Below are positions 47,523 to 59,300 of a stretch of 64,000 nucleotides of DNA, piece after piece (position 1 is the stretch's first letter; each line of letters begins with the position of its first letter). The DNA comes from Hofstenia miamia (lineage: Eukaryota > Xenacoelomorpha > Acoela), in assembly GCA_004352715.1 (NCBI GenBank), contig SCFE01000047.1, positions 2,016,552 through 2,080,551 on the forward strand. The letters run 5' to 3'. A program made the translations under genes and the position numbers. The notes beneath the pieces were generated by a model. It was not told the origin of the DNA. It did not search any database and saw only the letters and a program-made list of their open reading frames with translations.

Positions 47523-50500
47523 TGAGAAAGGGCGTGCATTCACAGCAATAGATTGGGATTACGGTCCTATATCCTAAACGAATTTATTTGTGTCATTTTA
47601 AAACATGTGCTTTAAAATATTTTTATGCATATGTACTGTCTGAAAATTTAGAATATTTGGGTTATTGTGTAAAACATACTTTGCGTGAAACGACATATTG
47701 AAATGATTAAGATCATATGACAATATAATGAAAGAGTTCTTCCGTTATTTGAATGGATATCTGCTACTGATGAAGCTACCTACAAATCAATTAATATTAA
47801 ATTGTAGTTTCATGAAAATTGGGATTAACCTGAGCAAATTTGCCAACAATATCGTTCATCAGTACAATACACTAATAACAAATCAATAAAACTGTAAACA
47901 ACAAAACATTACACGCCAAGAACAAGTATAAAAACGGAGATCATACCAGTAGGCGTAGTGACAGGGGGAGGAGGCCTCTCCGGCACTGTTTCAATGTTAA
48001 AATTGATATTTGGACATGCAGTATATTGGCTTACGTCACCAGCTAAACGACAAAAAGAAATGGAGAATACAAGAAATATAACTACCTGGACGGTCAGACT
48101 GATAACATGCAAACAATGCTTGTCTTACTTTTTCGACATCAGTACGCGCCTAAAGAGTATATATTAGTTTGCGATTTTAACATTTAGTAAGTCTAGGACG
48201 TCTTAAGCAAGATTAGAGTACGCAAAAAAGTGTATTATTTAAAAAACGCATTAACGTTTAAAACAAAACAACTTTTTCGGTTATGAGGTTAGAAATGAAT
48301 AAATCCCAATATATTTCTAAACTTTGGATAAAATTTTATTCCGATTTGAAAAAACAATTTAATAAAACCATTGCAAAAAAGCATACTTAGAAACCGCTGT
48401 TTTGAACAAGCCAATCCTGATAAAGAATTCTAGTAATTCAACAAAATGGTGTATTGCTGCGAAACCGTCACAATTTATAAAGTAGTAAAAAATTCAGAAA
48501 TTTAAATTTAAGGACTACAAGAATGAAAAGGTACCTTCGTGGCTAGTTTTTCAAACTGCTCAAATGAACCTGCATCGCCACGTGCTTCAAAGTTCTTGAT
48601 TGCTGTAGACATACTTTTAACGTCTAAAATAGAAATTTGCACAACAATATTAAAAGGGCTTGCTTAAAATAAATTTCAATAATTTGTAAGAATAAAAAGA
48701 AGAAAAATGCACATAAAAATAAAATTCACAAAAAATTCATTTTGGTAAAAATATAGGCAGTCATCCAACTTCAATCCTTGAAAAAATAAGTATGGTGATG
48801 CAAAACTTCTGTCATGTACAATAAGCTAGGAAATTTAATATCCAGTGAGACATATTAACAATAAAATGAGTAGAAAATTGAAAATCGCTGTAATTGTTAA
48901 ATGACTAGATTGAATAATAAATTAAATAGTGAAGTATAATTTAGAATCCATTCACCATTTCGCAAATCTTGAGAAGCATCGGTTAGTTTTTGGAAACCTT
49001 CAACACCATCCCAATCGTTCAGCTTGCTGTCGCACATTTGCACAAGACGAGCCATGCGCTTGCAACCCAAAATTGCTGACTTTGCAGCGGCGTATGTTTC
49101 GGAATTATTGAAATCTACTGAACTCTTCTCGAAATCCTTCGCGAGACTCGCAGCAGTAGCCCCAGCAAAGGATGCGGCATCAACAGATAAATCTACCGCA
49201 TTCACTAATTCTTCCAAGAAGCTTGAATAATGTTGCGCCAAATCACGCAAAAACGTAGTCGACGCTTCACATGAAGGATCCCGAAAGACAATGGAAGATG
49301 CGCCGACCAGTAAGCGCGAGTATTCACGAATCTATAACATTGACTGTGAAAATCTAGAATAATTCTTCTCAACATGGAAAAGGTCAAATGAAGTATCAAA
49401 TTTAAGGATCAACTGTGTAATTTAAGCTACAACTTATAAAGGTTTCCTGAAATTGAAAACACCCAATTTCCGTTTTTTAAATCAAACTCATTGCAATATA
49501 TTGCACTAATGTACAAAAATAAATAAATTACATTCTACAGATATGATAAAAATTGATGGTTTTTTATTAACTTTGTCAAGGAGGTATGGTTGTATGTCCG
49601 TTAGCAACATTTCTCAAAACGAAGTAAATTCAACTTACTTAAAAATTAATGAAAAGTTTGAAGTGGATCACTGTTTGGTACAATAAAAACGAACGTTTTC
49701 ACTAACCATAGTTTAAGAATAAATAATAATTTGATTATGCAAAGACTAGACGAGGTAATTTATTATCAGGCCAAGATTTGTGCGATCCAAGTGCTTACAT
49801 AGTTTGAATGAGAGCAGTGTAACAAAAATTGTTCAGCGTGATTTTTTTTAATGTTTCTATACTAAATCTAAGCTGCAGATTCTAAATATATAAATTATTT
49901 GATTACGCCATTATCAGAAAAAAGTTATGAGTGTTTTCTTACTGTTGATGAGTGAGTTTAACTACTATTTGTTTACAAATTCAATCCTTAATAACCATGG
50001 CTCTCTTAACTAAAGGCCTTGAATTCGTACGCCTAGCAGTTTTGACTGGAGGCCGACCAACAATTGCAAGCAAATTGTTGTGGCCAATAAAATACCGGAA
50101 ATATATGTTAACCAATGATTTCAAATTACAAAAAAAACAATTTTAATTGGGCAGTTGGATAATTCATTGTTTACATGGCGCGATGTTACTCACTCTTGAA
50201 TTAGTATTTATTAAACTCTCTTAATGCACTAGACATCATAGTTTATTAATATGTCATGTGTGATAGTTTTCATTGTGCAACTGATTTAATAATAATTTAG
50301 CACTCATTTATTTTTTAGTATTCATTTTAGAAGTCTTTTATTCCTCTGAAATGATGCGTAACAGGCTGTTTATCAAATTATAAATCACACAGTGAACGCG
50401 TTTGTGTTTATCGACTTCCAAAGGAGGAAAATGAAAGGAAGAGCTGGGTTCAAGCTATGTCACATGGCAACATTATATTAACACATAATTGCTTGTTCCG

Positions 50501-53321
50501 AACGTTCGCCGCCAAATTGTTCTCGCATTTCGTGTCATGGAAAGGAGCGACCTCTTACTCCACCTTCAGTGTTGGATCATCTTTAGTACTTCCTCTGTTC
50601 GGATATAACTGGTACAAACCACTTTTACCGGATAGAATAAGACCGAATTTCGAATTAAACTAATGCTAAATGGCTATAATTATAGAGCGGAGAAAAGCGA
50701 TTTCCTTCCAAATTTTGATGTTCACATTTGAATTGCAATTCATTGCGATACCGTTCACCAAAAGTCAAGAGTGTCACGCAGATATAGATCAAATTACGCT
50801 ACGTGTAGAAATGAATTAGTTCCTGAAAATGCTCCATTGACCGAAACGAACCAAAAGGCAAAAAACCTCACTCATAAAAAGCGACAACAGCTCTTTTTGT
50901 AGTTGCTGCGGCGTGAAAAGTCCCCGGGTCTCTTACCCTGCCTAGAGGTACAATTAATGAAATAGCTGGAAAAAGTTAGATGATTGCTTCCTCACGCTAC
51001 AGCAGTGTCTTTTGGAGGCCATGAAAAATGAAGTCAGTAACGATTATAAACTCCCTCACATCTCGCATACAAAAAACCGAAAATTAAAAGAAATGGAACA
51101 CTTCCTATGAGCATGGAATGTTCATCTGATGTTCTTAATATGGCTCAAAATGCATTAAACATCATTTATAATTGTTTTCATTAAACATCATTTATAATTG
51201 ATTTCATTGAACATTTATAATTTATTTCTTTCATTTTCCAATCTTATGTACCAGATATTCCCGAACACCGAATGGAGTGGTATGTACGAGTTATATCCGA
51301 ACAGAGTTTGTTACTGTATACATGAATGGAACTGGAAAGTGTATTCAGTCAACCAAGTTTTTTAATGGTAGTCTTCATTTCTCACTCGTTGTTGAGCCAT
51401 CATTTCCATATGATGCGTATCATTTGGGTGTTATCCAAGAATCGCATAATTTAGTTGGATAGATGTTCAAGGACGCAAGAAGCTATGCGATGTCTGTCGT
51501 TATTGTGGCGCACCCATACGACGGATGCTATTCTGGAGCATGTTGACGCTATGAGAACTACTGTAATTGGGCAAAAGTATTACAGCAAGGAAATAACTGA
51601 ACGGGCATTTGGATATTTGGTAACTTTACGTTCTTTATGATCGTCTTTGAGTTGATTACCCAGAATTCGGACTCATCTGTTGCAAAACTCGAAAATGATG
51701 AATTTTATAAGAAAGTCTTCTTAATGTGTACTAGCAAGCAAATGTCTTGCGTTTTAATGATTGATGATGTTTCTGTCAAACTAGCTTTGAGATATCACGG
51801 TGGGACTATATTTGGACTTGATGGTAATCAGACTGATAATTCTTTAGATAATTGCATGCTCTGCTTCAACATCAAATGCATGTATGGTAGACCACAATTT
51901 GTATATCGTATTATTCCTGTTCGTAACTTGGATACTGAATTTCAAAATTTTCAGTGCTTAAACGTAATTAATATAGTTTAATCAAGCAAAGGCCATGTTC
52001 TTGCGGTTATTGTTGATGGCAACCGTGGTTATCGATCCACATACCTCCTTTTTTTACTATGTTCATGTATTTAAAAGTATTAGGAACAACTGGCTAACGG
52101 AGACATCAGGTGAGCTGGAGTATATGCTTCATGGCAAGTGGATAGATTGAAGTCTATAAATTAGACTCAAATTCAGTAGTGAAACTATCCGAGCTTTCTC
52201 AACATGCTATATATCTAACTTCTATTGAGAGACAAAAAGTCAATTTATGCAATGAAACTATTGCTGCTCTACAGTCATACAGACAATGATGTTAAAGGAA
52301 CAATTGTTTTTTCTCACTTTTAACAGATTTTTGGAAAATGGTAAATGTCCGTCGACGTGGGTCAGATGTGGTATCTCGAGATCCTCTCACTGCAGTTATA
52401 CGCTCAGAATCAAATTATTGGCTTAACAGCCTTGCTTCATCTAGGACTTTTTTCAGATGCAATGACAGTTCTAGTAAAGACATGCAACATTTTCTAAATA
52501 ATAACAGTGCTTTGAGAACGCTGAGGCAGAGATGGAACCGGCTACCGGCCGGCCGAGGCCGGCAATTTACCGGCCTGCAGCCACTTTTAAATTTCATGAA
52601 AGGCCGGTAAAATTACTGGCCGAAATTATAAAAAATATTCTTGTTTTTTATTATAAACAGGGAATACTTTGTTTAGTTTGGGAGGAATTTCTATTAAAAT
52701 CTAAAGTTCGAAAAATATATTATACTATGAGCAATTTACAGTATTGCAATTTGAATAATAATTACATTTACATTCTGGAATCTCTTCTAATTTTNNNNNN
52801 NNNNNNNNNNNNNNNNNNNNNNNNNNNNNNNNNNNNNNNNNNNNNNNNNNNNNNNNNNNNNNNNNNNNNNNNNNNNNNNNNNNNNNNNNNNNNNNNNNNN
52901 NNNNNNNNNNNNNNNNNNNNNNNNNNNNNNNNNNNNNNNNNNNNNNNNNNNNNNNNNNNNNNNNNNNNNNNNNNNNNNNNNNNNNNNNNNNNNNNNNNNN
53001 NNNNNNNNNNNNNNNNNNNNNNNNNNNNNNNNNNNNNNNNNNNNNNNNNNNNNNNNNNNNNNNNNNNNNNNNNNNNNNNNNNNNNNNNNNNNNNNNNNNN
53101 NNNNNNNNNNNNNNNNNNNNNNNNNNNNNNNNNNNNNNNNNNNNNNNNNNNNNNNNNNNNNNNNNNNNNNNNNNNNNNNNNNNNNNNNNNNNNNNNNNNN
53201 NNNNNNNNNNNNNNNNNNNNNNNNNNNNNNNNNNNNNNNNNNNNNNNNNNNNNNNNNNNNNNNNNNNNNNNNNNNNNNNNNNNNNNNNNNNNNNNNNNNN
53301 NNNNNNNNNNNNNNNNNNNNN

Positions 53322-53359
<38 letters not shown>

Positions 53360-56300
53360 TATATATACAATGTACTTGCATAGATTAAATATAAAATGCA
53401 AATATAATTTACCGGCCAAAACAAGCCGAAAACCGGCCGGCCGGTATTAGCTGTTGCCGGCCAACTACCGGCCCCGGCCTTAAAATTTCCGGCCGGTTCC
53501 AACTCTGCGCTGAGGTGGATGAAAGAGACATCCCAAAAGGTCTTAAAACTAGAATAGATAGTGTGTTTTTGTTAAGCTTGCTTAAATTTGTTCATTTGTC
53601 TCAAGTATACAGAATTGAAGTAATACCTATATTCAATAAGTTAATATTACTGCCATAAAACGCCTATCAGTAGTTTAATACGTCGGCCTTCAGTAAAAAC
53701 TGTAATGTGTACGTACGGGTTCAATGCCTTTAGTTAAGAAAGCCATGTTAATAACTATTACTTGTAGCAATTTGGTTTTCAGGGTTTGTTAGATTAGAAA
53801 TTAAAAAATACATGCGGTCTAGTATGTTGCTCTATTAGGAAAAGTTGATGTTTTTCAGCGATGTTTGTTGAAGAATACCCAATGTCATCTGAGCCATCTT
53901 CACTGAGAATTTCTTTGGCTACTGTTTGAGGAAAATTTAAGAATTAATTAATAATATATAATACATTGAAAATTATAAAAATCTAAGGATCGAAATGAAT
54001 TTTAAATGTTGTAAAAAATCCCTCATAACTTTTTTCAGACAATGATAGGATCAAATAATAACATTTCCGAATCAGTGGAATCGATTTAGTCCAGAAACAA
54101 TGAAAAATAAAGATAAACATGAAAAAATTGAAATTTTGTCATGTTAAAGTTTAAGAAAAATTACTAAAATTTTAGAGTGCATCACAACTCTTTAGGATAA
54201 AATCAAAATTGACAAAAATGGAGTTAAGAAATTGTAAAAAATCAAGAAACCTTTCCCTCAGCAGTTTTCACGAACTTCAAATGAATGTTAGATTTGGAGT
54301 CCGAAAGTCTAACAGTTCGTTCACAAGCTAAACATAACTGTTTCGAAGCATTCACGAATTCACCACAGCGAGCCAAGTACACAGTTTTCCTATCAGCGAC
54401 ATCTAAATAATATCGATTAGAAGCAATATGATGGTATGTTCGTACCTAAAGGAGCCTCTGAGGCTTCCACCAAGTTCTTTACTGGAGCCTTTATATCCAA
54501 AAACTCATTTTCAATCTAAATACGAGCCTAAAGTAGTTTAAGTCAAAATTTGGATGTTCAGAATAAGATACGAAATCCGAGAGAGAACAGCGCACGTATG
54601 AGTCCAACTGCAAGAAAAATTGTGTGATACACGAGACACTTCCAACAAATAAACGCGCAAACATTCATTTGCTCTCATATATTATGCTATTACAAGGTTA
54701 CATCCCTTGGTATTATAGTAATATTTAAAATCATAACTTATATACATGAATTTTCTCCTCAGACTTCAATGTCATTCATTTTCAAATTTCTCTGAAGCTG
54801 AAATATTTCATTCTAATGCCATCTTCTTCAATACATCCTAAAACCTAATAAGTACCTTTTTTCTCTAAAAAATTGACTTTTATCTAAATTGTGATTCGGC
54901 ATGGCATATGTGACGGACGGGACTGTATTTCTTTGTGAATATCGGTGGTGAACAATTGCTTATAAAGGCGTTTGTTATAAAATAATATGGCGGCGTCCTT
55001 GTCTTTGTTATAGGTTAAATATCTACCATTTTGAAATGGAACATATGAATGCAAAAAAGTGAAATAAATTATTAGTTAGAGATCTCTTTATGTACTCAAA
55101 GAACAATGAAGGAAACGGTCAATAACATTTTTTCAATTTGCTATAAATAATTCTAAATATTGAATTTATAGATACAACATATTAATAATTACAAAATTCA
55201 TATATTAATTAAGAAACCTACTACAGGCGTTCAGAAAATGTAGCGTTTATACCTTTGATCACCATCTGATTTTTCATAATATGAGGGGACATTATCTTTG
55301 GCTTGACCACTACTATAGATAAAGATACACTAAAAAATTTAATACACTACAAAATGTCTCTATTTAAAATACTCTATAGAACGTCAGATAGAACAATGTG
55401 AAATTCATAACATAAGTAAACAACTTTATAAACGATGGTTACGCATTAATACATATCAAAATACAATGATTATTTTCATTCAATATTTATGAATGAATAA
55501 GGCCAGAGATATAAATGTTGTTTATAATGTACGACAATGCGAGTAATTAGAAAACAAATACTTGAAATATGCATGATGAGAAGATATTTATTGCGCAATT
55601 TATCTTCAAAATATTTAATTTCAAAGTAGCGGTCTAAGAACCATAAGATAGATTTGTCTATAATGAAAGTAATAACAATTGAGGAAGTTAGCCAAATTAT
55701 CAGTAAATTTGAATGCGCTCAACACAGTGAATGTTGAAAATTGGCAGTCGTCATGAAGAATTGTAAGACAAGAAATATATAAATTGTCGTATACAAAATT
55801 ATATAGACATGTAATAAATCTGAAAAAAGCGATTATTAAAACCATCGACAACAGTGCTAACTCTCCAAATTAGAGAAAGGATTTTTCAATTATCCTATAA
55901 TATCTTAATCAGACTTGTCAACGACCCGAAATTTCTAAGCTCGGATGGCTCGTTTAAATTTTGAGTAAATTGAGTTCGACTTGGCTCCCCACATTGAATC
56001 TTTCAATGAAGCTCGTATGAGCTCGATATTTTTTTAAAAATATTTCACTCTCAGAATATTTTACATAGCTCTCACTATTATTTAATAAACATTTCTAAAA
56101 TAAGATTACAAGAAAGGAATGTTGAATGAAAAAATAAGGAAAATCTGCATAAAAAGCAAAACTATAAATTTGCTTTGGTTAAAAATGTTCGTTTTGGCTT
56201 CGTTGCATATCTAATGTACTGCTCAAGCTCGCTTGGCTCGGCTTGTTGACAAGTCTGATCAAAATACTACGAGAAAGTAACTGCTAAAGAAATCATTTAA

Positions 56301-59300
56301 AATTACGATAACGGTAGGGCCTGTTTGCAGGTCTCTCATGGGATCCTGGATGTTCTATGGAAATACGAATTATAATCCAATAAGGTGACATGGGAAAAGA
56401 AAATATGTTGATTAGAAAAATAATTGGCATTGAATTTTAGGAATGTAAAATAGTTAAAAATGCATTAAATTTGGATCACTGCACTGACTTGCAGTGGACT
56501 TATTGATGAGGGAAATATAAAATTAAATTTATGTCTGTATTTCATATGCTCTATAGCTTAAATTTCAAGAGTATTATTATCTAGAAAATTTAATCATATA
56601 TGTATAATATAACATAAAAACGTCTTTATGAAGCAAAAACAAATCGTGAGAATCCGTTCCTATTCCTATTTTTTTAGAATAAATAAATCAAAAGCATTAT
56701 AAAACTTCTCAGGTGATTAAATTTGAAAAATAATGTTGATCTTCAATCGAAATAAGAACTAAATCAGAGAATTGTTCCTGTCAACTTGAAAATAAAAGTA
56801 TTATATTGTCAAAGATCAGCATAAATAAATTAATAGACCGAGACGACAAAAGGCCCATAACGTTTATTAAGTTCAATAGGGCCATTATCCTATACAATAT
56901 ATTTCAATATCCAATTATCTTTAAGTCAACATGCTTTGAAAAATTAAAATATAAAATATGTATGCAATAAGAAGTTATGCAAAAACTTGATTTAATTTCT
57001 TCCTATATTTTAAATGAGATTTATTAACACTAAAAGTAAAAGTTTTTGCAGAAACAAGTACTAAACACAGATGCTTTTGTATTTACAGTTATCATCAAGA
57101 TAACATTAGGCGTGTGCAAGATCTGCAAGAAAACCTTGAGAAATGACCAAATTTGATCGATATTAGTTGTAATTTTCCAAATAAAATATTTTGGATGATT
57201 ACTGAAATGTTTCTCCAAATATTATCGAAATGATTTATATAGAATTTTACCAATTTTGTAATTACACATTATTAAATGTTTTCTCATTATTTTTGATTTT
57301 AAAGTTCATTGTATGGCTTCATTTTTTAAGTGTCACAGTTTACAAGAAAAAGAACAAAAATTTAATTCTAAATGTTGATCTTTGAGTTGAGTTAGGGATG
57401 AGCCGCATACTGAAAAATACTGAAACGGCGGTTTTAACTCAAAACGGAAACCGAGTATTTCGGTTGTCAGCACAAGCAGTCTCAATTAATGCAATTTCCA
57501 AGGCAAACGCCTAAGTGCTTGTTATGTTGAAACGTAATTCGTTTTACTTGATTAACAACTTAATGTAGTGTCAATAAAATATACTACAAAAAGTACTTTT
57601 CTCTTGAATAACTTTTGCTAATAGTAGTTAGACAAAAAACTAAAGCCCGGCCCATTTTTGGATACCACCGAGCATTAATTATGGGCATTTTTACTTTATG
57701 CATTAACTAATATTTGTTCCAAAACCCCACCAAAGGCCAAAAAGCCCTTATAGCGTAATTCCTTTTTGCTAATGATTATAGTTTATTTGATCTTAATCCA
57801 TGCAATGATGTTCAAATTAATACAGAATATCGCTGAGAATAATCTTGCTTGTTTATAGAATTAAATGTAACTCATACCTTGAGTAATTAAATAAAAGCAT
57901 TGATTAAGAAAGTAATAATTAATGAAATACTTTTGAAAAAGGAATCTTCAGTGGAACATATAAATGCTTTTAAAATTGTTAGAAATTTTAATACTAAATT
58001 ATACTATCAATTATATGAAACGTAGATTATTCAGAGGAGTTTTGAGGAATTCGAATTTACAAACAATTGTTGCAATTGTATTAACGTCGCTGGAAAATTT
58101 TATCGTTTGAGAAAACGTGGGAAATGTGTTACCGATTCGATTAACGATCCCTGCACAAAGTCATTCAAACGGTCAACAATGTTTTCTATTTGACGAGCGT
58201 AGTTTATGGCTTCTGGAGAATTACTCTAAAGCAAAAAGCTTAATCTAAGGAAAGTTAATAATTTCACGAACCAAACCCTTAGAGGAGAGAGATAGCAGAC
58301 GATTCTTTAATGAGACGACGTCGTCACACATTGAAGATACCTGCCGCATTTGTTCAGGTGCAAGAGTTGAACTCATATCTCGTGCAGTATCCAAAATTGA
58401 GAGAAGAGAAGCGACTCCTAAAATGAAATTAAAGATCAAAATTAAAATCACAGTTAAGAAATCAAAAACACGAAATTTTTCTCAAATATGGCCAATATAT
58501 TTAATAGGGTAATTTCGGAGTCGGTTCGGTATCGGTTGAATACGAAAAACCTATATTTGGCGCATAAATATATATATATATATATACATCATTGGGGCTG
58601 CGTTCCAACCAGAGTCTCAACTATCGCTTTGCAGTTTTAGGAGCAGTTTTGGTAGCATTTTCGGATCACATATGGTAGCCTTTATCTATAAGCGTTAAAA
58701 TGGTTTTTGTTGATTGTCCTATCATTTTTTGACAATTTGTACGAAAGAACCATTTGTGCATATCGCCATATCTACCAACTTCTAGTTATAAGCATAAATT
58801 TTTTAATGAATTTTTATTATCTTCTAATTTATTTTGACCAAAGAGCATAAATGGAAAGGATTTGAATTTATAATTATTATTGAATTACAAAGAATTAAAT
58901 GTGCCACAACCCGAATAGAAACATTTGTAAATCTGACTTTTTAAGACAAAGTCTGTAAATATCTAAATATTGTGAATGCATTTATGACAACAGTCTGTAT
59001 GCTTACCAGTGTTGAAACTGCATTCTTAATAGACCTTTCTACTTCTTCAAATATTATCTTAAGAAACTTCCTAAGTTTTCCAAAGTACCGTATCTTAGAC
59101 CTCTGATAGAAATATTCCGAATAAATAATATACACATCAATTTTTTAAGGAAAGATACCGTATCAGTATTTTTCGGTATTGCCGAAATACGGTTGTATCG
59201 GTTTACCACTGGTCTCTAATATTTAACACAAGTCTAACTCCACAAACATTCCCAAGATCAGGAACGCTTTTAAGATTTCAAAACTGGAAGGGGGTATTGA

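Larger units (their letters stand above)
50331..53680 (+). mobile_element. P-element-type transposon with THAP domain, disrupted
   Basis: P-element transposases have an N-terminal THAP zinc finger followed by an RNase-H-like core. From about 50352 the plus strand reads CVTGC and VYRLPKEENERKSWVQAM, the THAP start. After a shift, near 50550, GKERPLTPPSVL matches the THAP end, with the C-x2-H pair worn. At 51480-51640, YYSKEITERAFGYLVTLRSL is the linker found in THAP9/P transposases. At 51760-51950, VLMIDDVSVKLALRYHGGTI and GRPQFVYRIIPVRNL are core blocks. At 52335, FWKMVNVRRRG is the late DFxxxVN block. The frame is split at 52519 by a hAT insertion and resumes at 53516 (VDERDIPKGLKTRIDS). Several stops, so inactive. 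Terminal repeats were not found. Confidence 0.85.

Noticed and set aside
47767-47790. CTGATGAAGC as a hammerhead core
   Set aside because: No matching stem and GAAA segment follows within a reasonable distance.
48897-48955. C-terminal extension of the vinculin exon 6 frame
   Set aside because: Lies beyond the GTGAAT donor; exon 7 continues in phase with clean homology.
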